Translations under genes and position numbers: made by a program | Notes under the pieces: generated by a model | What the model saw: only the letters and a program-made list of their open reading frames with translations | Told to the model about the DNA's origin: nothing | Databases searched by the model: none | NCBI RefSeq assembly: GCF_029916425.1 | Contig: NZ_JAHAVQ010000009.1 | Span: 1 to 64,000 of the forward strand | Length of the DNA: 64,000 bases | Direction: 5' to 3' | Origin: Liquorilactobacillus sicerae | Lineage (GTDB): Bacteria > Bacillota > Bacilli > Lactobacillales > Lactobacillaceae | In this document: one piece after another, positions 17,169 to 24,895 of the stretch | Layout: each line of letters starts with the position of its first letter | Numbering within the stretch: position 1 is the first letter of the stretch

Positions 17169-18542
17169 TTAATAGGCTATAATTTTTTGATTAGCAAATT
17201 CAAAAAGAGCTAAGTCACTCATTTCTCGACCATAGCCAGACTTTTTAACGCCACCAAACGGAATTTCTGGATAACCATTTGAAGGCTGATTAATAAAAAC
17301 CTGACCACTTTCTAGCTGATCCGCAATTACCGAAGCTTCCTCCTTGGGAGCATAAATTGCACTAGCCAAACCATATTTTGAATTGTTTGCTTCCTTAATT
17401 GCTTCTTTTTGATTTTCGACAATTTTTATTTGTCCGACTGGTCCAAAAAATTCTTGATCATACATCGGATTAGTTGGCAAAATATTGGTTAATAAAACAG
17501 GTGTAAAAAAGTTACCTTTTTCTTTGGCTGCTTTACCACCAGCAAGTAAAACTTTTGCTCCATGAGCAATTGCTGTATCCAGTTGATTTTGCAGTCGTGC
17601 CACCACTTTAGCTGATGCCAGCGGAGCCAATGTCGTTTTTTGATCAAATGGATCGCCAATTTTTTTGGCACTAAACTCGGCCATTAGCTGTTCAATAAAT
17701 TCAGCCGCAATCTCACGATGAACAATATATCTTTTAGCTGAGGTGCAGACTTGACCGGAATTTCTTAAACGTGAGACAGCTGCATCTTTAGCAGCCTGCC
17801 TTATGTCAGCTCCAGGTAGTACAATGAATGGATCATTTCCACCAAGCTCAAGTGTTGTTTTAACGATCGCTTTACCTGCAATTGCTGCTACTTCACTACC
17901 AGCTTTGATTGATCCTGTTAAAGCAACTCCTTGAAATGCTTGTTGTTTAATTAAATCAGCAACTTGCTGATTTGATAAAAGCAAGCATTTAAAACCACCA
18001 CTTAGATACCCATCAGCTTGAGTGATTGCTCTTTCTAAAGCAAATGAGCAACCTGCAACAATTGGCGCCGGTTTTAAAATTACTGCGTTACCTAGTAAAA
18101 AATTTGGAGCAAAGACTCTCATTACCTGGGTAAAAGGAAAATTCCATGGTTCAATTGCTAGAATGGTTCCCAAAGCTTGCTGTTTAAGAACCGCCGGTCG
18201 TTTGTTTTGTTGATAAGTATATGGACGCGGTTCAAGAATTTTAGGACCATTGTTTGCATAATATTCAGCAATTCTTGCTGTTGCAGCAACCTCTTGCAAG
18301 CTTTCTTGATATAGTTTCCCCATATTTTCGGTAATACTTTTGGCTAATTCTTTTTGATTAGCCAAAATTTCAGCTGCGATATTTCTTAAAATATCTGCTC
18401 TTTTTTCAAACGGAATTTCACGATTGATTTGATAAAAATCTTGTGCATAATTCAAAGCTGCTTTTATTTCTGCTTGACTGCTTAAATCAAAAACCCGTTC
18501 CGTTTGACCTGTATAAGGATTAACTATTTGATATTCACTCAT
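17169..18542 (-). CDS. sftD: Aldehyde dehydrogenase, candidate sulfolactaldehyde dehydrogenase
   Basis: A 457-residue NAD(P)-dependent aldehyde dehydrogenase of the succinate-semialdehyde dehydrogenase type. Visible are EPWNFPF near residue 131 (cofactor and substrate Asn), LTGSIKAGSEVA near 208, the general base Glu232 in LELGGNDPF, the nucleophile Cys266 in SGQVCTSAKR, and the C-terminal PFGGVKKSGYGREMS. In the sulfo-transaldolase pathway such an enzyme oxidises sulfolactaldehyde to sulfolactate. It sits 11 bp after the GH31 gene and 19 bp before the transporter. Start ATG at 18542 with GGATAGGGGG upstream. The same fold oxidises many semialdehydes, so the substrate comes from context. Confidence 0.75.
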   Translation of the reverse strand: MSEYQIVNPYTGQTERVFDLSSQAEIKAALNYAQDFYQINREIPFEKRADILRNIAAEILANQKELAKSITENMGKLYQESLQEVAATARIAEYYANNGPKILEPRPYTYQQNKRPAVLKQQALGTILAIEPWNFPFTQVMRVFAPNFLLGNAVILKPAPIVAGCSFALERAITQADGYLSGGFKCLLLSNQQVADLIKQQAFQGVALTGSIKAGSEVAAIAGKAIVKTTLELGGNDPFIVLPGADIRQAAKDAAVSRLRNSGQVCTSAKRYIVHREIAAEFIEQLMAEFSAKKIGDPFDQKTTLAPLASAKVVARLQNQLDTAIAHGAKVLLAGGKAAKEKGNFFTPVLLTNILPTNPMYDQEFFGPVGQIKIVENQKEAIKEANNSKYGLASAIYAPKEEASVIADQLESGQVFINQPSNGYPEIPFGGVKKSGYGREMSDLALFEFANQKIIAY

Positions 18543-18553
18543 AATGAATCCCC

Positions 18554-20575
18554 CTATCCTTCTTTAATTTGATGATATTTTTTTGATATATAGGCAAACA
18601 AATCAGCATAATCTGAATTTTTTCGATAAAAAACCGGTATTTGACCTAAAGGTGCTGCTACTTTAAAGCTCCCGCCTTCAAATTCTCTTTGGCTCCATAA
18701 ATGAATCCATTGATCTTGAGGTAAATAAACCTCTTTTGTTTGTTGTTTTTCTTGATAAACAGGCGCAATTAGTAAATCTTGACCCAGCATATATTCATAC
18801 TGTTTTTCAAATGCTTGCTGATCAGCTGGATAATTAATGAACAATGGTCTTTGCATTGGAATACCATTTTGACTATTTTCTTGATATAAATGCTGACGAT
18901 AAGGTGTCAAATCTTTGAAAATCGAGGTACACCGAGCAAAAAAATCCATCGCTTTTTCATCATCATAAACTTGAAAATTTTCTTTAGGGCGGTTACTTTC
19001 ATGAGTTCTCATTGCTGAAGTAAAAACACTTAATTCGCTCCAACGCAAAAACAGTTCTTTGGTTCGTCGATTGCCATATAAGCTGGTATAACCGCCAATA
19101 TCACTATTAACAGCACCGACCCCTGACATGGCAAGTGATTGTGCGGCGGTAACCGTCGAAATTAACCCATCATCAATACTCCAGTTAACCGACTGATCAC
19201 CTGACCAAATCAATGGACAATATTGGGCACTTCCAGCTGTCCCTGAGCGCATAAAAAATAAAATTTCTCCTAGTTTACCGGCCTCTTTGATAGCCTCATA
19301 ATTACATTTAGCCCAAAGAAGTGGCCACTTATTATGTGCCTCTTTAGGATCAGATTGATCAAACAAACTGGCATCTGATGGTAAATATTCGCCAAAATCT
19401 GCCATCCAGCCAGAACAACCCTTTTCAATCAAATTTTTAATAATTACTGACTTAAACCATTCAAAAGCTTTGGGATTAGTCAAATCTACTGTGGCACATT
19501 CAAATTCACCAAAATCTATTAGGTAGATTTCCTTCGTTGCAGTTTTCACAAAATAATCTGGTGAAGCTGTTTGATATAACTTACCATCTACTGCCAGATA
19601 GGGATTGATATAGGCTAAAAATTTGATTTTTTGAGCTTCTAATTGCTGATTTTGCTTGTTTAAATTTGGATAAAGCATTGGATTTTCTTGCCAGTTCCAA
19701 AAAACTCGTTTACCAAAACTCGTTTGCCTGACACCGGGCCAATCTTGACACCAAACTCCTGAAATTTGAACATGATGTGATTTTAATTTTTTAATTATCT
19801 TTTGAATTCGGCTAATGCCACCTTGAAGCCCAATAATTGCTCCTTGGTTGATCCATTCGGGCATTGATGGTTGTCTTCCAAGCAAAGCGTTTAGATTTTG
19901 AATTAATTTAAGATATGACGAAGCTGTTTGAAAATAAAAAATTGGATTTTCATCCCAGACTTCAATTTCATGATATCTTTTAGCCGTAAAATCTAACTTG
20001 GCATAAGCAAATGAAGTTAAATAGCAATAATATAGCTGAGATGAAATAAATGATGCTTGAGGAAAATTAGTTGTATAATAATCGCCACCGCTATCACTAG
20101 CTTGATCTGCTAAAAAAGTCGTCATCGTCTTTTTATTACGACCAACGCCTGGTTCAGATGTCCAAATTGGGAAACAATTTTCTCTTAAATTTAAATAGGA
20201 AAATTGCTCGCCTCCACCATAAATCTTTTCAGTTGGATTAGCATTCAATCTCAACCAACAACGATTCCAATGTTTACTAGTCGGTTTAATTTCTAGTTTA
20301 AGTCGCTTTGTTTCAGAACTTTCAGTTAAAATAACCTCAGCATATTTTTGAGAATCAATTCCTAACGTCAAGTTAATTAAACTTGCAGAGATATTTTTTA
20401 TTGCAAGCAACTTTAAAGGAAAACGACTTTCTAATTTATTCTTAATTGAAAAATTGCCATTTTGCATTTTTATTTGATCCTTACCTTTTCCTAAAAAAAC
20501 AAAGGCTTTAGCTGAAATATCGTCAAAAATTACCCGACCATTATATTGGATTTGATCGTCTTTGAATACTAACAT
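18554..20575 (-). CDS. sftG: GH31 sulfoquinovosidase (YihQ/SftG-type)
   Basis: A 673-residue retaining alpha-glycoside hydrolase of family GH31, close in length to E. coli YihQ. The catalytic nucleophile is Asp393 in WMADFGEYLP and the acid/base is Asp460 in WSGDQSVNW. The residues that bind the sulfonate in YihQ (Q288, R301, W304 and Y508) are all present here as Q277, R290, W293 and Y496, within WCQDWPGVRQTSFGKRVFW and SDIGGYTSLY. Ordinary GH31 alpha-glucosidases lack this set. No signal peptide is seen, so it is cytoplasmic and cleaves imported sulfoquinovosyl glycerol or similar glycosides. It is the first gene of the operon. The ATG at 20575 has AAGAGG upstream. Confidence 0.9.
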   Translation of the reverse strand: MLVFKDDQIQYNGRVIFDDISAKAFVFLGKGKDQIKMQNGNFSIKNKLESRFPLKLLAIKNISASLINLTLGIDSQKYAEVILTESSETKRLKLEIKPTSKHWNRCWLRLNANPTEKIYGGGEQFSYLNLRENCFPIWTSEPGVGRNKKTMTTFLADQASDSGGDYYTTNFPQASFISSQLYYCYLTSFAYAKLDFTAKRYHEIEVWDENPIFYFQTASSYLKLIQNLNALLGRQPSMPEWINQGAIIGLQGGISRIQKIIKKLKSHHVQISGVWCQDWPGVRQTSFGKRVFWNWQENPMLYPNLNKQNQQLEAQKIKFLAYINPYLAVDGKLYQTASPDYFVKTATKEIYLIDFGEFECATVDLTNPKAFEWFKSVIIKNLIEKGCSGWMADFGEYLPSDASLFDQSDPKEAHNKWPLLWAKCNYEAIKEAGKLGEILFFMRSGTAGSAQYCPLIWSGDQSVNWSIDDGLISTVTAAQSLAMSGVGAVNSDIGGYTSLYGNRRTKELFLRWSELSVFTSAMRTHESNRPKENFQVYDDEKAMDFFARCTSIFKDLTPYRQHLYQENSQNGIPMQRPLFINYPADQQAFEKQYEYMLGQDLLIAPVYQEKQQTKEVYLPQDQWIHLWSQREFEGGSFKVAAPLGQIPVFYRKNSDYADLFAYISKKYHQIKEG

Positions 20576-21107
20576 CTTTATGTCTTACCTCTTTTCAAAT
20601 GAAAGTTAAAACGATACTTCTAACAATGAAAGCTGAAATACTTAATAACATTTAACAGTTTCACAAATAAATTTGAACAAGTTGTGAATTTCAAACGAAT
20701 TTATAATTAATCTTTTTACCCTAAATTAGAATAATTGTGCTTATTTAATGATGGATTTTCAATTAAGTTCCGTAACCCCTAAATCACTAGAAAATAATTC
20801 ACATACTTTTTCACTGGCTTAGTTCCAGCTCATTGCTAAAAAAATTGATTAAGAAATTTTCATGTAGTTTCTCATGTTTACTAACTAGCTATTAAGTCTC
20901 ACATAATAAAGGATCCTTTCATCAAAGCTGTTAATTTAAGACCACTCTAATTTTTAACTCTTTATTATTGATCATTCACTAGTACTTTAAAGTTTAATTA
21001 TGACTAGCCTAATAACAAGTTTATGTCATATAATTGAACATGTAATTTTTTTAATTTGCAGCTGAGTCTATTAACCTGCATTTAATCTTTTTCTAGGGAG
21101 TTTTTTT
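20576..21107. other. Divergent intergenic region between the sulfoquinovose operon and the amino acid permease
   Basis: 532 AT-rich bases with no coding potential that I can support. It must carry the promoter of the GH31 operon (minus strand) and that of the permease (plus strand). I looked for a CcpA cre site near the GH31 start; the best candidate (around 20605) misses three or more consensus positions. No regulator gene lies beside the operon. Confidence 0.5.
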
Positions 21108-22484
21108 ATGGAATCAAAGCAAGAATTAAATCGTTCTCTGTCATCACGTCAAATGCAGATGATTGCACTAGGCGGGGCAATTGGGGTCGGCTTGTTTATG
21201 GGATCTGCCTCAACAATCAAGTGGACTGGGCCATCTGTTTTACTCGATTATGCTTTAGCTGGCCTAATACTCTATATCGTAATGAGAGCTTTAGGTGAAA
21301 TGCTTTACCTTGATCCGGCAACTGGATCATTTGCTAAATTTGCCAGTGAATATATCGGACCTTTAGCTGGCTACCTAACTGCTTGGAGCAATATCTTTGA
21401 ATACATAGTTGTAGGAACTAGCGAGGTTATTGCTGTTGGACAATATCTAAACTATTGGTGGCCGAATCTGCCGGGCTGGGTTTCTGGTATTGTAATTATT
21501 GTTACCTTATGTATTGCTAATCTGGTTTCAGTCAAGGCATATGGTGAACTTGAATTCTGGTTTGCCCTGTTCAAAGTCCTAACAATTGTTTTTATGCTGA
21601 TCCTAGGAGCTTTGATCATCTTATTTGGCTTTGGCAATCATGGTCAGCCAATCGGGTTTAGCAATCTTTGGTCGCACGGTGGCTTCTTCACCGGTGGAAT
21701 CAAAGGGTTCGGTTTTGCCTTGTCGATTGTGATTGGTGCCTACCAAGGGATCGAAGTTTTGGGGATTACCGTGGGCGAAGCTGAAAATCCACGACCTAAA
21801 ATTATCAAATCCTTCAAATCGATTGTTTCACGGATCTTGTTATTTTATATCGGATCGATTTTCGTAATTGTCACCATCTATCCTTGGAACAAACTTGACC
21901 AAGTTGGTTCACCATTTGTTGAAACTTTTGCTCGTGTTGGCATTACAACAGCTGCTAGCATTATTAACTTTGTTTTAGTTACAGCTGCTATGTCTGGTTG
22001 TAATTCCGGAATTTTCAGTTCAAGCCGAATGTTGTATACGCTTGGTTTAAAGCAAGAAGTTAGCCATAAGTACACCTTACTTTCCAAACGTGGTGTGCCA
22101 GTTTTATCAGTTTTGACGATTTCAATCGGCATCTTACTAGGGTCAATGCTAAATGTAATTTTGCCGTTGTTTATCAAAGACAGTTCCAACATTTTTGTGA
22201 TCGTTTTTAGTTCAAGTGTCCTGCCGGGGATGATTCCCTGGTTTGTAATTTTGATCAGTCATTTAAAGTTTCGCAAAATCAAACAAAGTCAGCTGGCCGA
22301 TCATCCTTTTAAACTAGCCCTGTCACCGTGGTCGAATTATTTTGCCTTGATTGGTTTAGTTACAACGATTATTTTTATGCTGATCAATCCAGAAACTCGG
22401 ATCTCTGTAATTGTTGGTTTTATTTTCTTAGCTATTATGACTGGCATTTTTTATGCTACCCGGCCAGATAAAAAGGTCATTTAA
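21108..22484 (+). CDS. Amino acid permease, APC family (LysP/AnsP/ProY-like)
   Basis: A 458-residue, 12-helix amino acid:proton symporter. The N-terminus (LNRSLSSRQMQMIALGGAIGVGLFMGSAST) carries the conserved substrate-binding GxGLFMGS region of the amino-acid transporter branch, and GEAENPRPKIIKSFKSI near residue 223 is the cytoplasmic loop typical of this branch. Length is normal. Start ATG at 21108 with CTAGGGAG upstream. It is probably monocistronic; a separate promoter follows at 22520. The amino acid transported cannot be named from sequence. Confidence 0.85.
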   Translation: MESKQELNRSLSSRQMQMIALGGAIGVGLFMGSASTIKWTGPSVLLDYALAGLILYIVMRALGEMLYLDPATGSFAKFASEYIGPLAGYLTAWSNIFEYIVVGTSEVIAVGQYLNYWWPNLPGWVSGIVIIVTLCIANLVSVKAYGELEFWFALFKVLTIVFMLILGALIILFGFGNHGQPIGFSNLWSHGGFFTGGIKGFGFALSIVIGAYQGIEVLGITVGEAENPRPKIIKSFKSIVSRILLFYIGSIFVIVTIYPWNKLDQVGSPFVETFARVGITTAASIINFVLVTAAMSGCNSGIFSSSRMLYTLGLKQEVSHKYTLLSKRGVPVLSVLTISIGILLGSMLNVILPLFIKDSSNIFVIVFSSSVLPGMIPWFVILISHLKFRKIKQSQLADHPFKLALSPWSNYFALIGLVTTIIFMLINPETRISVIVGFIFLAIMTGIFYATRPDKKVI

Positions 22485-22519
22485 TTGGCAGTTAAAATGA
22501 TTATTCTCAGGTTTTCAGT

Positions 22520-22548
22520 TGACAGCTGTAATCAAAATCATTAATCTA
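22520..22548 (+). promoter_or_regulatory. Sigma-A promoter for the leader ORF and peptide-binding gene
   Basis: A perfect TTGACA at 22520-22525, a 17-base spacer, and TAATCT at 22543-22548. The transcript would start near 22555, about 23 bases before the leader ORF. Confidence 0.7.
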
Positions 22549-22577
22549 GAAGTGTTAACAAAGGGAGTGTTGTGTTC

Positions 22578-22673
22578 ATGGGTAAATTAGTTGCAAAACA
22601 AATGTGTTGTCATCTTTTTCAAACCAATAATTTATTCGTGGACAAGGAGTCTTGGCGGAAAGTAGTTAGCTGA
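22578..22673 (+). CDS. 31-residue leader peptide with Cys-Cys, probable attenuator of the downstream binding-protein gene
   Basis: A small ORF (start MGKLVAKQMCCHLFQ, 31 codons) with AAGGGAG ten bases before its ATG. It lies 23 bases after a good promoter and ends 14 bases before a terminator hairpin, and the next gene starts 32 bases after the T-tract. Promoter, short ORF with tandem codons for a scarce amino acid (TGT TGT at 22605-22610), terminator and transporter gene is the classic order of translation-coupled attenuation. A cysteine signal is the natural guess. The region AAGGAG near 22645 could pair with the CCCCTT arm of the terminator. No family is recognised. Confidence 0.5.
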   Translation: MGKLVAKQMCCHLFQTNNLFVDKESWRKVVS

Positions 22674-22687
22674 GTTAAATTTTTAGC

Positions 22688-22726
22688 ATCCCCTTCAGTC
22701 GCGAAAACTGGAGGGGATTTTATTTA
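22688..22726 (+). terminator. Terminator/attenuator upstream of the peptide-binding gene
   Basis: ATCCCCTTCAGT and ACTGGAGGGGAT form a 12-bp stem with one mismatch and an approximately 7-base loop, followed by TTTTATTT. It stands between the leader ORF and the binding-protein gene, so the gene can be expressed only if it is read through. Confidence 0.8.
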
Positions 22727-22758
22727 ATTCGGCAGGAATTTAACAGGGGGGACTAGTT

Positions 22759-24369
22759 TTGAAGAGAAAATATTTTGCTTTGGGGATTGTCTTAGCTGCG
22801 GCATTGACGTTAGCAGCTTGTGGCAAAAAATCAACCACCACTGGTAACAAACAAGTATTGACAGTAGCAACTAATGCTGAAATGGCGACTTTAAGTACGA
22901 CTAAGTATAGCGATACAACCAGTTTAGAAGCCTTGGAAAATACTTTCGAGGGTCTATATCGTTTTAATGCTAAAAATAAGCCAGTTTTGGCTGGCGCAGC
23001 AAGCGTCAATGTCAGTCAGGACAAGAAAACTTATACTTTTAATTTACGCAAAAATGCAAAATGGTCGAACGGTGATCCAGTAACTGCTCACGACTATGTT
23101 TTTGCTTGGCGGAAAATGGTCGACCCAAAATCAGCTTCGCCTAACTCCCAGCGTTTCCAACCGATCAAAAATGGGACACAAATCGCTGCTGGCAAGTTAC
23201 CGGTCAAAGATTTAGGCGTTAAAGCTTTGGGTAAGTATAAACTGCAAGTAACTTTGGAGTCTCCAATCAGCTATTTCAGTGAATTAATGACCGGAGCACC
23301 ATTTTACCCGCAAGACGAAAAAGTCGTCAACAAATATGGCAGCAGCTATGGAACCTCAGCTAGCAAAACTGTTTATAACGGACCGTTTGTAGTTAAAAAT
23401 TGGAACGGAACTAATTTGAAATGGAGTTATGTTAAAAACTCAAATTATTGGGATAAAAAATCCGTTTCTCTCAATAAAGTCAATGTGCAAGTCGTTAAAG
23501 ACGCCTCAACCGCAGCCAATTTGTACAAAACTAACAAACTCGATTACGCGATGCTGACAACTGATTATATTCAACAATATAAAAACACTGCCGGTTATCA
23601 TACCAAAACAATTCCTTTAATCGGCTATATGTCCTTTAACACCCATCGCAAAACGACTGCTAACGTTCATTTTCGTAAAGCAATCGCTCAAGCCTTCAAT
23701 AAAGAATTGTTGGTCAAAAAAGTTCTTCATGCTGGCTCAACCTTAAATGGAATTGTTCCAAAGGGCTTTGCCTATAATTCTAAAACTGGCAGTGATTATC
23801 GTACTGATGCTGGAAATATGCTGACCTATAATTTAAAAGCTGCTCGCAAGCAGTGGGCGATTGCCAAACAAGAATTAGGCCAAAAGAAAATCACGATTCA
23901 ATTACTGACCTCAGATACGACTGATTCCAAACAAATCGGAGAATACCTGCAAAGTCAATTGGAGACCCATTTGCCGGGCTTGAGTGTCAATATTCGTTCG
24001 ATTCCATTAAAATCCAGATTAGCAGCAACTTCAGCTTATGACTTTGATATCGTTTATGGAACTTGGCAGCCCGATTATGCTGACCCGGTCAACTTCATCA
24101 GTGATGGTGGACAATACCATTTAGATGATGATTATCAAAATACTAATTTCCGTAACTTGTTGAATCAAGCAGCCACAACTTATGCGACGAATGTCAATCA
24201 ACGGTGGGCTACTTTGATTAAGGCTGAGAAACAATTACTGCAAAAAGATGCCTTTACTGCTCCAGTTTATCAGGGCGCGATGTCTTATTTGTTAAAAGCT
24301 AAGGTCAAAGGCTTGCAGATTTCACCATACGGAACCGTGCTGTTCTATCGAAATGTCAAAATTAAATAA
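22759..24369 (+). CDS. Oligopeptide ABC transporter substrate-binding lipoprotein (OppA/DppE-like)
   Basis: A 536-residue SBP_bac_5 family lipoprotein. The signal peptide ends in the lipobox LTLAAC near residue 21. Family segments follow: KTYTFNLRKNAKWSNGDPVTAHDYVFAW near residue 95, YNGPFVVKNW near 205, HFRKAIAQAFNKELL near 305 and DIVYGTWQPDYADP near 430. It binds peptides outside the membrane for an Opp/Dpp channel; no permease or ATPase gene is adjacent, so it must share a channel encoded elsewhere. The start is a TTG at 22759 with AGGGGGGA upstream. Expression is probably controlled by the leader ORF and terminator just before it, which hints at cysteine-containing peptides or glutathione. 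Confidence 0.85.
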   Translation: MKRKYFALGIVLAAALTLAACGKKSTTTGNKQVLTVATNAEMATLSTTKYSDTTSLEALENTFEGLYRFNAKNKPVLAGAASVNVSQDKKTYTFNLRKNAKWSNGDPVTAHDYVFAWRKMVDPKSASPNSQRFQPIKNGTQIAAGKLPVKDLGVKALGKYKLQVTLESPISYFSELMTGAPFYPQDEKVVNKYGSSYGTSASKTVYNGPFVVKNWNGTNLKWSYVKNSNYWDKKSVSLNKVNVQVVKDASTAANLYKTNKLDYAMLTTDYIQQYKNTAGYHTKTIPLIGYMSFNTHRKTTANVHFRKAIAQAFNKELLVKKVLHAGSTLNGIVPKGFAYNSKTGSDYRTDAGNMLTYNLKAARKQWAIAKQELGQKKITIQLLTSDTTDSKQIGEYLQSQLETHLPGLSVNIRSIPLKSRLAATSAYDFDIVYGTWQPDYADPVNFISDGGQYHLDDDYQNTNFRNLLNQAATTYATNVNQRWATLIKAEKQLLQKDAFTAPVYQGAMSYLLKAKVKGLQISPYGTVLFYRNVKIK

Positions 24370-24442
24370 AGCTAAGGGTTGAAAGTACCCTCAAGAACAC
24401 GGCTCGTGTTGTCCATAAACTCTTTTAGATTTAAATTTTCGA

Positions 24443-24478
24443 TATTGCCTAGTAATCAATTTAGATTGCTAGGCAATA
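24443..24478. terminator. Hairpin after the peptide-binding gene
   Basis: TATTGCCTAGTAATC pairs with GATTGCTAGGCAATA, a 15-bp stem with one mismatch and a 6-base loop. The T-tract is poor on both strands. It lies 74 bases after the stop codon. Confidence 0.55.
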
Positions 24479-24662
24479 CTTGTATACAGAAAGAAAATAG
24501 TTCATTAACGCGATTTTTAACCCAATCATTTTTAATACTTTGCTTGCTATGCTGCTGACAAATCGAAGTCTTAAAAGAAGTTTTGGGGTTGCTGCAACAT
24601 TATAGGTATTAACAAGTGAGTTTATAAAATTCCAAAAATCCATGCATTACTGGATAAGAAAC

Positions 24663-24720
24663 AGGACTCGCTTCAACCCTGACCTATCAGGTTACAAGCG
24701 AATCCTCGTTTTTTATTTTT
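24663..24720 (+). terminator. Terminator-like hairpin, copy 1 of a dispersed element
   Basis: An AGGACTCGCTT arm pairs with AAGCGAATCCT around an inner CCTGA/TCAGG stem, followed by a long T-tract. Nearly the same structure, including CTATCAGGTTACAA, recurs at 44326-44388. The rest of 24479-24895 shows no gene that I can support. Confidence 0.6.
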
Positions 24721-24895
24721 TAAGTTAAGTTATTTGCACCGCAATCCCGCTGATTGGATGCTCTAAACTATCGAACCTGGTATGAATCATGAACAAGCTC
24801 CCGAAAGTTGCTTGTTTTCAAGTCCATTTTTTTCTAGTTTAACTATCTTTCCAAGGCATATAATCTAACTTTGATCGACCCTTATTTTGCGGTAA

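Noticed and set aside
18554-20575. Annotation of the GH31 gene as a plain alpha-glucosidase
   Set aside because: The sulfonate-binding Q, R, W and Y residues and the motif WCQDW...TSFGKR..W match sulfoquinovosidases.
20576-20660. A CcpA cre site in front of the sulfoquinovose operon
   Set aside because: The best candidate misses at least three consensus positions on both strands.
24461-24643. 60-codon minus-strand ORF between the peptide-binding gene and the FAD oxidase
   Set aside because: It overlaps a hairpin, has no ribosome binding site and no recognisable pattern.
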